Assembly (NCBI GenBank): GCA_008921705.1
Contig: VFFE01007082.1
Location: forward strand, 290,510-354,509
DNA from: Burhinus oedicnemus
Lineage: Eukaryota > Chordata > Aves > Charadriiformes > Burhinidae
DNA length: 64,000 nt
Direction: 5' to 3'
The translations under genes were made by a program, and so were the position numbers. How positions within the stretch are numbered: position 1 is the first letter of the stretch; each line of letters opens with the position of its first letter. The notes under the pieces are model-generated. The model had not been told where the DNA came from. It ran no database searches and saw only the letters and a list, made by a program, of their open reading frames with translations. Positions 1 to 12,800 of the stretch are shown one piece after another.

Positions 1-3000
1 TTCCTTATTTCCTTGTCAAACTTCATTCCCAGGAAACGAAGGTCTATGAGCGCTGCTAAGATATAATTAACGGGGAACAGTGCCTGGACCACAAGAGACA
101 GTAGAGCAGTGTCCAGAGCTCCAGCGGGGGGAAGTAAATACAAGCTCACTTTTGTGGAGCATGCAGCAGCATGGATGCACGTGTTACGCATCAGCTATAA
201 TGGATGCGGTGGCTGACTTGTAATAACTCTTAGGTTATGACAAAAAAAAAAAAAGAAGGCGTTTGTTTGGCTCCTATGCGACAGAGCGTGGCCACGCATA
301 ACAGCTCTGTTAATTAATGCAAATGATCCCTGCCCAAAGGGAGGTCTGTTCTCTTTGCACAAAAAACCATATTTTGCTGAGAGTGAAAAGAAGCGCGCTG
401 AGCAATAAACAGGGAACAGAGTATCCTCCAGGGAAAAGTTCAGAGCCTGCCCTTTCCCCAGGAAGGCCCTGGAGAATGGCTTTTTGTTGATGGAGACATG
501 GATGGAGATTTTGTATCCGCCAGGCTAGCTAGGAGACCGCATAGACACGTCCTGTACAGCTGGTCAGATGGTGGGGACATCCCCTACTCTAAGGCATGAC
601 ATGCCCTAAGGCCAGACATAAAATCATGCTTAAATCCATCACTTCCATGTGTGCCCTATCCCTTTGTTGATATCCCAGTACCTCTTTTCTGGTAAATCAG
701 CTACAAAGCCCGGTTTTGTGCGCCGCACTGCATCTCCCACAGAAGTGCTGCCATTAGACCTTCGGGATAAGACATGAAGTCCTCGCTGGCACTCACCTCT
801 ACCCCAGCGTGTCACAGCACTAACAGAGCAGAGGACAAGCTAGGTCAATAAGGCAGCACCACGTTGCCAGTTTCCCTTTCAGGGTAGTGGTTTGCCTCCT
901 TCCTTGGGTGCTGGGGAACCATCTCCCTGGCACAAAGTCCTTTTTTTGCCTGCAGACCTCCTCTGGCACTGTCCCCAGGCAGGAGGGGGCTGCTGGCAGC
1001 TCTATTCTGTTGTGCCCAGCAGCTTCAGATCTCCATTCCGAGTGACGGAGCCGAAGCAGCGCCCTCCGCAACAGCACAGCAAAATTCATCCTGGGGCAGA
1101 GCAACAGCACGGAGCCCTGGAGAAGAAGGAGCTTGACAGTGGAGGCACGGGCAGGAATCACTGCTTCCAAGCGCACCTCCATCCCCCCTAGACCAGAAAG
1201 CAGAATTCTTATTTTTAACCCCTCCGAGAGGAGTCACAGGCTATTTGCCAGCAAGCAGCCTCCTACAATTCAGCATTCCGCAAAAAACTGAAACGCGCGA
1301 TATACATTAAAGCTCAGGGCAGGACTACAGCAGGCAGCCTCAGGGGCACAGGCAAGCCCCTGCCCAGCTCTGTGGCTGCGCACACAAGCACAAGTAGCTT
1401 CTTTCCTCCTGGAAGCAAGGCTGGGAAGAAGATGTGCTCCGGTGTTCCTGCAGACTCTCCCCTCCCTTCGACAGTCAAGGGACACAAACGGCTGAGCCGG
1501 CAGTAACAATAGCGGCTGTAAGACCACAAATACAGCTCGTACCGGCATCCAGAGATGCAGCTCAGCACGCTGCAGGCCTGCAAATTTTCGCTTTCCTTAA
1601 TGCCTGGTGGAAGCCTGTGAATTTGGCTGAGCTATCCCTTTTGTTGACCCCTGTCCATGGCTTTGAAGCCCACGTCCAAAGAGAAGCTTTAAACTACCAG
1701 ATGACTTGCATCAGTAATCCTCTTGCAGGAGGCATGTCTGCGACACCGGGGCTGTTTTCACAAGCTACAGCAGATACACACCACCTGCCCTTATGCCTCA
1801 AACTTGGATATCCCAAATTCTTGCTGCTTTCAGAAGGCCTGGCACTGCCCGTTACAAAATATATTGCATTCCTACCTTTCCTGCTCCCTTCCCCGCAATA
1901 AACACAAGCAAAGAAGGTTGGAAACCATCCACCTGCATACGCCCAGGACTCAGATGCGAAGGAGGCGCTAAATCTAGGCAATTGCCCCCACCAGGACCTG
2001 TCCCATTAGCGTCACTGGTACAGACAGAAAACTCTATCCCCCTCAACACAACGCTTTGGGGTTCGGTCCCTTCTCAGTCCCTGTAACGCTTTACCTGCAT
2101 GCAGGGAATTCGGACACCGACAGTGTGCAGCAACTCACATTCAGCCCTTTTAAGAGAAGGTTAATTGTGTGTTCAGCCTAGAAGAGCCAGCAATTGGGAG
2201 GAAGCAGAGGGACCTAACAGTTCAGGACCAGCCAGTGAACCAGCAGCTCGGAACTACGGGTCCAGACATCCCGACTGCGATGGCTGATTTACAGCCGCAC
2301 CTACGCAGAGGTCAGGACGGCAAATGTTGAGGGAAATGTGACTTAACGTGGCGAGGGAGAGCTGTCATTCCTGGCACTGGCTCTGCCTTCAGAGGTGGCA
2401 GGAGGGACAGTAGAATTAGGAAACAGACCGTTTCAGACAGCCAGATTGAGGACTCGGACACCTTGCAGCCCTCTGCCAGCTCCCGACGGACACGGTGGAG
2501 GACACGAGTACGCCAAGAGCACGCAACTGGGGTGAGCTGCAAGGAGAGGTTAGGAGCACGCACCTCAGCCCCGAACACTTCTCTCCACCTCCTCTGTCTC
2601 CTGCTCCCGCTGCCAGCACTGCCCCTGCCCAGATGTCTGTCTGCCGTGGATTCCCCAAGCCCCCCTGCTACGCTGCTCCCGCCGATCGGTGGAATTAATC
2701 TGCTCGGAGCTGGCCTCAAGGCAGCGCAGGGCACAGCAGACAGCGCTGAGTCTGCAGGACCGAGAATCCCCAGCTCTCAGTAGGGTTTGGGATTTGGTTT
2801 TGGGTTTTTTGTTGTTTTTTTTTTAATGAATTAGGCATAACTGACACGCACTGAATCCTCCAGTCTAGACATCTGCAGAGAAGTGACAAGCTGCCAGAGA
2901 GGATGTGGAGCCTCGGGAAGGGGCAGGGGGGGGTGGTGGGTTGGACGGGGGAAAACTGCACACAGTTGCCAGCTCTACAGCACAGAGACAGCGCTGGCTG

Positions 3001-6000
3001 CAGGCAAGAAGGGCATTCAGCACATTGACCTAGTCGGTGTCTTTCAGCAGCTCAGTGGGTTGTAATCAATGGGCTCCGGTGCACGCAGAAGGCTGGAGAT
3101 CTTTTCTAATTAAAGCCTCTCTCCCCGTTACTCCTGGGGAGTTTTGTTTGGAAACTCAGCTCAAAGTTGCTCTCAGTCGTCCCAGCTCACACGCTCAGAA
3201 GCGCTTTAGCTGAGAGAGGAGGGAGCGCAAGGCAGAGCCACGATGCCTGCACGGAGATATTCCCACCCCTGAAAGAGATGAAGGGTATCTGGCCTGCTTA
3301 GTGCCCGTCTGGGAACACAACCTTCTCCCTCTCTCATGCCCGCTTCGCGCAGGCACAGCCCCTCCTGCAGACATCTTCAAATTCACCTTTCGCCGCCAGT
3401 ATTTTGCACGCAGGAGATCGCAGCAGCTCCAAGCAGGACTCCATGGTTGAGGGATTTAGAGGCATCTCTGCTAACATTTGGGTCACTTCAAGTAGTTGGT
3501 TGTAAGGGTTAGGACCCAAAGAGGTTTGGGACTGCTGAATTCCCAGGTTAGGGAGAAACAAGGAATGGAAACTAATTCGTGCCTTGAGATGCTCAGCAAA
3601 ACGTAGAGGTCTTCAGCTGCACTGGGGTTAGACAGCAGTTCCTACAGTCCAGCACAAAGCACACCAAAATCTAAGCGAAAGGAGCCCTTTGCCTCTGTCA
3701 AGGACTGGAAATGTGGGTCATGTCCTAATTCCCCCTTCCCAGTGTCCCCCAGCAGACACAGGAGAGGAGTTACCGTCACATCCAGTGCTATTTTATGGCA
3801 CAGGCAGTGCCGAACCTCTACATATAGGCATGAAGCAAGTCTCCTCTCCAGGCAGCAGAGCGATAGTTAACAGCTTCAGCTGCACTATCCATCACTGTGG
3901 TATTCCCAATCTCCCTCTAGCCTCCCCTGGGACAGACATCTCTGTCCCCAACTCATTTTTCCGACAGGTAAACAGACAAGCCGAGAGCAGTCAGGTCGTT
4001 GCAGGCGGCCCGTCTCAGAGGATCTCAATGTTCCTGGCTCCTAGACTTGCCCAGGAGCTCCCTCTCCGCAACATCCTTGGCCAGCAGCTATTCGAAGAGG
4101 GATTGTGCCCTTTACCTGTCCGCCGGGCAAGGTGACGGTGTCTCAAGTAGGTGGCAGTGGGCCAGTTCAGAACGGGTCGTTACCCTCAGCAATGCCCTGA
4201 CGTCAGACGAGAGCGAAGAACCTGGTGAGACTCAGCATGAGCTACCGCTTGGCTTCTAGAGGGCAAGTTGACTCCACGATGCAAGGCGGCACGGCCTAGT
4301 GGCTCCAGCAGCGGACTAGGAAAGAAGGAAAATGCACTGGGATCTGCTGGTTGCAAACGGGCGAGCGGATCTTTTGCAGACGGATAAGCCGGGGAACAAT
4401 GCTGCCGCCGATGGCCGGTGGAGCACTGCTCATGAGTGACTCTCCGAACCAGGAGGTCACCGGCTGCACCCTGGCTTCATCCCTTTCACAGAGACTGCAT
4501 GGCCCACGCCACATTTATGGATGGCTAACAAAGCCTCCTACCAGCCTCAGTTGTAGCGTGGGTTGGCAACGTAGACGTACCGGACCACATAAGCATTTGC
4601 TTTTCTGAACAAGCTGGATGCTTCACACTGTGGAGCAGTGGGAGCCTGTTTTCGAGCCAGAACACAATTAAGAAAATTCCCTCACATCTTCTTGCAGGCA
4701 GCAGCGCAGGGCACATACATGGAAACTGAGCTATGAGGAGCATGTGACATAATGGCCATGAGTTTGCTGGTACACTGGGGGCCTCCCAAGGCCAGTGGGT
4801 CCCAAGACCCCGGGGACTTTGGCTGAAGGAGGTCAAATTCCTGTCCCCAAAGAGTCACATCCTTTAGAGGAGGCAGCGTGGTTTGCAGCCAGTTCTAGCA
4901 GGCCAGGCAGGAAGGGTGAAGCATCTCCTGCTACCAAGTCCAGCTTGCCTAAGGGTTTGGAGGCAAAGCTGCAGCACCTGAGAAAACACAGCAGCCAGCG
5001 CTGCGATTTCAGCATGGCTGTTTGATTTTGGAGCTGCTGAGCCTCAATTGCAGCAAAGCAAGACCGGAACCCACAACAGTCTCCCCAGCAGATCTCCAGT
5101 CTTCAGAGCATGCTTCCCTGGATTGTCACCTGCCACTCCATCTACAGAGACCCAGACCGATGCTGATGAGAGCAAGGGCAGATGGCCACCAGACGGGCTG
5201 GCAGAGCAAAGAGGTTCCATTGCCACCCTCACCAAGCTGACCTTAGCTGACAGAAAGCATAAGGGACCATCCTAGCTACCCAAGATACTAAGGAGCAACT
5301 CTGTTTGGATCCTAGACTGTCAAGCCAAGACAGCAAGTGACTACTAGGCCTACCAGCTCCTGGTCTACTCCGAATTAGATGCTATTTGCTGGGATTCATG
5401 AATCAGTCAGTTCTCAGGAAGAAAACTCAGATCTTTACACCCAAGATGCCCAAGAGTCTTACTCACTGCCATGCTCAATAAAGTATTTCCAGCAGACGCT
5501 CATGGGTTAGGAGACAAACTTGGGGTGCAGAGGGGAGAGTTACCACAGAGGTGATTGCTTGGCTGCAGTGATCGCGACCAAAAGGCTATTGTACATCGAA
5601 GGGTTAGCGAGCGACATAGCGATGAACTTGTAACAAACCAGCACCTCCTGGTACCAAACGGTAGCACACAGACATCCCAAATCTCTTGCGGAGGCCCCAT
5701 CCCTCCTCCCACCCTTAAATGCAACTCGTGCCTTCGGACTGTCCATCCTGAAAAGGGGCAGTAGCTCTCTGAGGTTCATCTCAGCGGCGCCCTCTCCGAG
5801 GGGTAACAGATTACCTGCATCAGCCTGGCGCACCTGGAGACCGTCAGCATCAAAAGCACCCGAATATCCACGTGTTGCTGAATCACTCCAGAACCAACCT
5901 CCCTCCTTGCGGGTCTCCGGCAACGGAGAGCACCCCAAGATAACGCTCCGGCCGTTGAAGTCAAAGGAGCGCAGGCTTCCTTTAGAGAGAGATGCCACAA

Positions 6001-6440
6001 AAGCAAGGCCACCGTTTCTGCAGTTCTCTAGCTTGGCACAAAAAGCCTGGTCAGTTGGTGGCCACGTACCGACGCGCAGAGAGCGGGGGGCAGCCACCCG
6101 ACCGCTGCATTTCTTCCTTGCTGTAGAGAAGCCGAGGTCCCAGGGTCGGGACTTCTCGGAGAGGGAGGTATTTGCCCAACCAGCAGAACCAAACCAGCTG
6201 CCTGCCCTGGCCTGCTGCTCCCTTGGGACCACCTCCGCCAACAGAGATGCTGTAGCTCCAGGAGAGCCCTCTGCCCTAACGCTCGCTGCAGAGGCCGGGA
6301 AAAAAAAAAAAGCTGCCTCCCGCTTCCATCGCCAAGTTACCAGAAAACCTGAGGCAACGTTTCTCCCTGTGCCCTTCAGCTCCCCCACAGCCAAGGATCC
6401 CAAATCGCCCGCCTGCTTCCACCCAGGGCGAGCAAAACCG
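1..6440. other. Upstream non-coding DNA, no gene supported
   Basis: No open frame here resembles a known family, and the longest frames lack recognisable domains. I looked on the minus strand for BTB or kelch-repeat exons of KLHL17, the divergent neighbour of NOC2L in human, and saw none. The stretch holds one probable tRNA-derived SINE remnant (about 4288-4365) and a homeodomain/octamer-like motif block near 300-420. An A run at 241-255 and a T run at 2811-2824 are low-complexity. The remainder shows nothing I can name. Confidence 0.6.
4288..4365 (+). repeat. Possible tRNA-derived SINE (MIR-like) head remnant
   Basis: The segment carries a tRNA A-box-like core (ACGGCCTAGTGG) followed by a GCAGCGGACTAGGAA stretch. 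A degenerate B-box-like GGTTGCAAAC lies about 55 bp further on. This order resembles the tRNA-derived head of MIR-type SINEs in amniotes. It is short and diverged, so a chance resemblance is possible. Confidence 0.35.
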
Positions 6441-6767
6441 CAGCTGTCAGAACCTCCCTGCGGCCCCAGCATCCCGCAAGGCTCTGTCTAAAGCTGCCGC
6501 TTTTCCCTTTCCCGAAGGGATGGCTCCACGACCGGGCAGAGGACGGGGAAGGAGACCAGGTTTAGCGCGGCAGTCGCTGCCGGCCTCAGCTCCGGAGAGA
6601 CACCGCGGTCCGGAGAGCGAGCAGCGGCCGCTCGGTAACGGCACCGGTTCTTCCCCCAGACCTTGTACCCCCACCGGCAAACTTGCTCTCCGAGGAGGGA
6701 CCAGCAGCGCAGGAGCAGCGGCGGGGAGTGATGGAGGAGGGCTCGTCGGGGGCGGGGGGGGTTCCTC

Positions 6768-6787
6768 NNNNNNNNNNNNNNNNNNNN
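6768..6787. other. Assembly gap (20 N)
   Basis: Exactly 20 N bases interrupt the promoter island, 22 bp before the NOC2L start codon. The round number suggests a placeholder rather than a measured gap. Missing sequence would belong to the 5' UTR or core promoter. The coding sequence is intact because the ATG and exon 1 donor lie 3' of it. Confidence 0.98.
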
Positions 6788-6809
6788 GCGTTGAAGCGAG
6801 GAGGGCAGC

Positions 6810-6829
6810 ATGGCAGCCGCCGGCAAAAG
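6810..6829 (+). CDS. NOC2L: NOC2L exon 1 (coding part)
   Basis: Twenty coding bases give MAAAGK plus two bases of an Arg codon, followed by donor GTGAGG. Vertebrate NOC2L also begins MAAAG. The 5' UTR extends upstream into the N gap, so the true exon start is unknown. Confidence 0.9.
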
Positions 6830-9800
6830 GTGAGGGGTGGCGGAGGGTGAACGGGATGGAGATGGCTGCGGGTGGGGGCACCGCCAGGCTGGGGTACCGC
6901 CGGGGAGGCCCGCGGGGCGCCGCCGGCCCGGGTGCGGCTCGTCAGCCCGGCGCTGCCCGCCCCAAGGCCGCCGTGAGCGGGCAGGCCCGGCGCTGCCGGC
7001 CCGGCTCCCCGCTGAGCTCCCACACACACCCCCCATCTCTCCTCACCGCCCCCAGGAGCCTGGCGGAGCTGAGCCTGGACGAGTTCCTCGCCGCCGGGTC
7101 CGAGTCGGAGGCTGACGGTGGCTGGGAGGAGGAGGAGGCCGCCAGGCCCGCCAGGGGCCCGGCGCGGCGGCGGCCGAGCGGGAAGGCGCAGCAGGATGGG
7201 AAGGCGAGTCAACGGCTGCAGGCCCGACCGGCCGGGAGGTAAGGGCGATCCGCTGGTCATGGAATGATGAGGTAGTCCTGGGACGAGCTGGGTCAGAGGT
7301 GCCTAAAAGGGCTGTGTTTGAGACCGTAGTGTCGTCACGGGGTACAAGACAAGTCAGGTTTTTGGTCGTACCTGTGTCAGTTCAGGAACTGCAGCGGAGA
7401 AGAGCTTGTGTATGCTTTTAATCTTTTACTGGGTATATTGGAGCCAGGCAAAGCTTACTTTGTTTTTTCCTCAGTTTGTGTGTATTTGCTCTTACTGAAC
7501 AACATTGGAGTACTTGCAGATAGAAAATGATAAAGTAGTTCTTAGGTGCTGCTAACTGCTATTAGAAGCCAAAACAATTCTTTAGTTCCATGTATGATTT
7601 TACTGAGCTTTCATTGTCAGATTTCTCTGGCAGTATTGCTTTCAGCATTCTTCATAAAAAGATTGCAAGAGTAATTCTGGGAAACAGATTTTTTGGGGGG
7701 TTTGCAAGATGTTTTCATGACTTCTGGTCAGTATCTGAATGCAACCTGATAGTTTGCTACCAAGATTTCTCGGTTCTGAATGAAAATAACCTTTTGTAAG
7801 TCCTCTACAGCAGGTGTTAAGTGGTATACAGAACCCTGGCCACAGCCCTGATAAATCCATCACCATTCAAATTAGCCTCAGGTGTGCTTTAGTGCCCAGA
7901 AGTTGCTTGCTTTTCTTACAGCCTCAGCAGAAGTTTGAGCGATGAACAAATGCATGTTAATTCTTATCTACCAGGAAGAAGGGAAAGGCATCTGAACATA
8001 AAGATCAGCTCGCCCGGCTGAAGGACAAAGATCCTGAATTTTATAAGTTTTTGGAGGAAAACGATCGCACGTTGCTGGATTTTGATGCTTCAGACAGTTC
8101 TGACGAGGAGGGGGCGTTGCATATACCACCTGATACACTGGAGGTACTAGGCCCTATTTTGGAGTGCTGAAATCAATGATTTTAGTTACTTAAATGTTAA
8201 GCATTTGAGTTTCAGTGCAAGGCCTAAGTATATTTGGGCTTATAGTGGCAAAGATAGCTGGGGAGGAGCTTCCCCAAAGACTATCTGCAGGTGTGCAGGC
8301 TTGTAATCCAGAAATCAGCTGTGGATTTGAACTGAGCATGAGGAATTTGTTAAAGCTTGTGAAAGCAGAGCCTTAGAGTGCGTTTTCTCTGTGGCTTTGG
8401 TTTTGTGTCTCCTTTCCCAATGAGAGTTTGTTTTGCCTCAAGCGATGTGCTTTCTCCTTGATGTTTTACATTATTGCACATTGTACTTATGTAGCAAAGC
8501 TGCAGGGCTTAAGTAGCTTTGTTGGAATTTGTAATACCTGTAATTTTGTTACTGCTTTACACAAAGTGTTGATAACAGCATTAATAAAATTCACTGCTGC
8601 CTGCCTGCCTTTCCTCTTCAGTAGCTACTCAGCAAAAGAGGTGGGACCAGAAAAGAAGTGTATAAGCCTTTTCTCAGTCTTGGTACTGACTTCTCTAGGA
8701 AGCAAGTGATGAAGATGAGGAAGAAGAACATGAAACAGTCAAACGGAAGAGAGTTTCTTTCATCCCCGTGAGCTTGAAAATGGTTGAAGAATGGAAAAAA
8801 GCTGCAGAGGTGAGCAAGGAGTTGGAACAGAAGGCACTTGAGCATCCTCCTTTAAACATTCTTCTGCCTGTGTAGCTGCCTCTAAAAGACCAACTTTCGA
8901 TTTGTTCATCTTTCACAAAAATCTGCAAAGAAAATGTATGTCCTGCATACGAGCTCCTAGAGCTCTTGTTACTTCAGCATGACTTGTCTTTGCAACTGTT
9001 GCTTGGGCTGTAAGATTAGAGTACTTGCCTTCCATCTGAGGGAGCAGCTAGAGAAACTTGGGTGACTCAGAAGGGGTCAGAATGGTTAACTCCTGATTTT
9101 TTATTTTTTTTTCATCCTCTTGCTAAAGATTGTGCCTTTGGCAGCTCCAAGAACTTTTTTTAGTCACATTTTGAGTAGTGATGAAATGGCTTGCTGCTTC
9201 TGACTAAGAGGGGGAGGGAAAGGTCAAATTGGATAGTTGCTTGCAGCTGACTCATTGCTTCTCAACCCCCAACCAATTAAAAGCCCTAGAAGCCTGTTTT
9301 AGAGCAAGTGAAAGCCACTAGCATTTGTTAACACTGTCTTGACATTTTTTCCTTTGTGTTTGAGGATGGAGCTATTTTTGCAATCAAACTTAATTCCAAT
9401 AGTCCTGTCTCAGTAAAGTGCTTCAGAGTTTCAGAATATTCCTTGCTTTTTCTACTCAGCAATCCTTTTTGTTCTTTCCCCAGAGAAGGCTGACACCAAA
9501 ACTTTTCCATGAAATCACTCAAGCATTTAAAGCATCTGTAGCAACCACCAAAGGAGATGGTGGTGGGGCTGATCCCAGCAAGTTTCAAGTCACTGATGCT
9601 GCAGGTGAGTTGGGCACCGTACTACTTCTGTGAGAGAAGGGGAAGTCACTTGGTAGGGAAGGTTTAGCTATTGGAAGAGAGTGGGGATAAGGACTGGTAG
9701 GAGTTAACTTACCCTTTTGTAGGCTTCATTTCACTTAAGTAGCTTATCTCCTTCCTGGTGGTGAGTCGGTGCAGTGGTATCTCTTCTGGTGTCCCAGTGT

Positions 9801-12800
9801 GTAAGTGTACCTCTTGGTGTGCGGCTGGGCTTGCAGACTGCTCAGGAAAGTACCACGCTTCATTCACCAGACTACTTAGAGTGAAGTTGAAGCTATGCAC
9901 TGTATATATGCTTGTAGTACATGTTTTCTTGGCCAAATTTGTGGCTTCTTGCTGATTCCCCTTAGAACTAATCCTACAAGACTATTTTAACTCTTCTTAC
10001 CCAATAGTGTTCCATAACCTCACAACAATGCAGAGTTCAGTCGTGCTGTTCAGTTGCACTGTCCAGTTCACATTCCTCTAGCAAGGACCTCTCAAAATAC
10101 TGCATGTCTGGATCTCCTTCTCTACAGGATTATCATGCCTGTAGAGCAAACAGGATGCAACCTCTCTCTCTCCAGCCTAGCCCCCTTCTGCATAAGCTCC
10201 AGGTTTTGCAGACAGTCCTGTTTGACTTACAACAGCATGGCTGAGCTGGGAACATCTTAGCGTTTCAGAGGATGTGACCTGCAGCCCACCTACTTTTCCC
10301 ACTAAATTAACAGATACTTTCTCACTGTGTTTTATCAGCTTGTTATTGTGAGCCATCTGGGACTGGCACTGGGGTGTGGGACTACTTAAACCCACGTGTT
10401 CTTCTTAATCCTTTCTTGCCTGGCATAGGGCTTTTATTACCTCTTTCATAGATTTTAATAAATCTCATTCTTTAATGTAAGGCGTTATATATATATATAT
10501 ATGTGTAGAATTCACATGTCCGTTTCTGTGATTATTTTTTTCTTAATTAAAAGGTGCCTTTAATTCTCATTATGGTTTGGGGGAGATTGATGGTAGTATA
10601 TGCACCTAGTCGTCAGTCAGGCTGCTTTTGTGCTTGGTGCTGTTTACTCAGAGCAAAGAGATGGGCCCTGTGCCAGAAAGCTGTCAGTTGTAATCTTGCT
10701 GTTCAGATGAAAAAGTCTAGGGTAAGACAAACTGATGTTTTCTGGAACCTTGTGGAAACTCAGAAGTTCTTTCTGCTATGGGAATTACTGCCTTCAGTTC
10801 CTTGGGGAGCTCTTTTCAAATTAGCTGGGAAACCAGGAATATGTGGAAAATTATTTACAAATGTTGTACTGACTTTTTTTTAACCAGTGTTCAATGCCCT
10901 TGTGTCCTTCTGTGTCCGGGACCTTTTCCGCTGCCTGCAGAAGCTGCTTCTTCTGAAAACCCCAAAGAACAAACTAAAGTAAGTTTGAGGAGACTTGAGA
11001 AATGCAGGTGAGAGAAAACTGGGGGGTCTTTCAGAACTACAACCTGGCTGTGAAGCTAGAAAAAGATGGCAGCCCTTCCCAAACACTAGTAAAGTTGATT
11101 GATTATATTCACAGTTGTCTTAGCCGGGTTCTTACTTTCTTCCCCAGAAGTGCGTCCTCTGTAATACTAGACTCCAGCCATTTGCAGAGGACACGTGACT
11201 TCAACAGAAAGATCTGGAATTGTGTATGTTTGCACTCGGTAGCACTGTTAAGGCGTTGTGAGTTGGTTTTCAGAGAAAGGGACCAAGCCTGTGTGTGGGC
11301 AGAGTATTGCAAGTGCGCAACTTCAGTTAGTCCGGGGCTTTAGCAGCTGTATTTGCGCCCTGGAGCCTGGTGGTCTGAGGGCTGGATCATCTGAGTTTGA
11401 GCTGTTCACTGTTAAGAGTGTAGATGGAATGGAAACAAGCATGCAACTTGGCAAAGAATGATACAATGAATTTTTTTCCAGAGCAACAGTATTGGTTCAG
11501 TACCCCTCTATTGCATTCACCGATGCAATTTGATTTGACTAGAGGGGAGGAATGACAATTTTGAAGTCTCAGCTGCTGCCTGGGAGCTAGGAATTCTCTG
11601 GCTACTGTGTGGGTTGGTGCTCAAAGAGTTTCACAGTCAGGCCAGGTCCATAATTGAATAGGTATCAGCATGGCTTACCCAGGAGCAACTGGAAAAGGTG
11701 CTGGAAACTCAGTAAGTACGAGCCTGAACTCTTACTGGGTGAACCAATACTATAGCTGGGGACTACGAGCCCAGTTTCATAAAACAAGCTGTGAAGTTCC
11801 CAGTATGTTTTGCAAACTGGAGCAGCCTTATTTAGCCCCTCTGCCTGTTTCCTATGAGACATTCACAGAAGCTTTTTATCTTGGTCCTCTCTGGAGTTTC
11901 AGCTGGACATAGTTTTATTACTTGCTTCATAGTCTGAGCCCTTCTGTTTTTCCCATTGTTGGGTAGAGTGACAGTTGAGTGCCTTTCAGAAGTGCTTTCA
12001 GTACCAAGGTAGTTTTTTGTGGCAGTTACTTTTCATTTCCCTGTCACAGATGGAGGAATGAGCCAAACTGTAGACTCCTTGTTTACAGTGGTGCCTAGTC
12101 TGAGAAGTAAATTCCAGTTCTTGGTGTAAATACCAGCCTCTTTCCTCCCCAGGCCTGACTTGTACAGACTGTGTGTGAATTTTGGGATGGCCTCGGGGCG
12201 CTACTTTGCATGCAGTGTCAAAAGTTTAGAAGAGACTGAGCAAATGTCTCACAACTAGCTTGATCCCCAAAACAGACTTGCTGCAAGCCAGTCTGCTCTG
12301 TTCTCAGGCAATGGCCGCAGAATGCCTGACTAGACAATAACATCAGTGAGGGATTCGGGTCTCCACCAGGCTTCTTGGCTGTCACAGCTCCCTGTATGAC
12401 ACTTCCAGAGATCTGGGAAGCTCTTTGAATTGAATTTTCTAATACTGTTTTTCAGGCGGTCTTTACAGCCTAAAAGTATTTCTTTTCACCCATGACAAAA
12501 TTGTTACTACTTTTCTTGCTTTGCTAGCAGTTGTCTTTACTCACTGGCAATACCAAGGAAGTGAACGGACTATTCTTTGTGCTGCTGAAATCTAATTTAT
12601 TTAGTGGTGTTTTTTTTTTAAAGCTGAACCCAACTCTCACTTATTTCCAGAATGGTCCTCCCTTCCACCAGCCCACTTTGGAGCAAGCTGCGACTGGACA
12701 TAAAAGTGTACCTCAGCTGTACTATACAAGTAAGAAATTTCAACTTGTTTGTGTTACTGGGGTCAGTCTGTGTACTGCTGGGCTCTCGTTCAGGGTATTT

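Larger units (their letters stand above)
6440..7260 (+). promoter_or_regulatory. CpG-island promoter of NOC2L
   Basis: Base composition changes sharply here to GC- and CpG-rich, covering the region 5' of exon 1, exon 1, intron 1 and exon 2. A GC-box cluster (GGGGCGGGGG type) sits at 6747-6763. A pyrimidine run, CTTTTCCCTTTCCC, lies at 6500-6513 and could be a TOP-like start region. There is no TATA box at a sensible distance. This architecture fits a housekeeping ribosome-biogenesis gene. The transcription start cannot be placed from sequence, and a gap interrupts the island at 6768-6787. Confidence 0.75.
7239..9483 (+). other. NOC2L introns 2-4
   Basis: Introns 2 (736 bp), 3 (555 bp) and 4 (674 bp), separated by exons 3 and 4. 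They are AT-richer than the promoter. I see no repeat, RNA gene or second gene in them. Confidence 0.8.

Noticed and set aside
5540..6472. 310-codon open frame on the minus strand upstream of NOC2L
   Set aside because: It has no BTB, kelch or other domain, its composition is that of GC-rich non-coding DNA, and an A/T homopolymer is read as a Phe run. It is not KLHL17.
6520..7242. 240-codon + frame across the gap, exon 1, intron 1 and exon 2
   Set aside because: It crosses N bases and intron 1. Only its 3' part is real coding sequence (exon 2), and the NOC2L start is in exon 1 in another frame.
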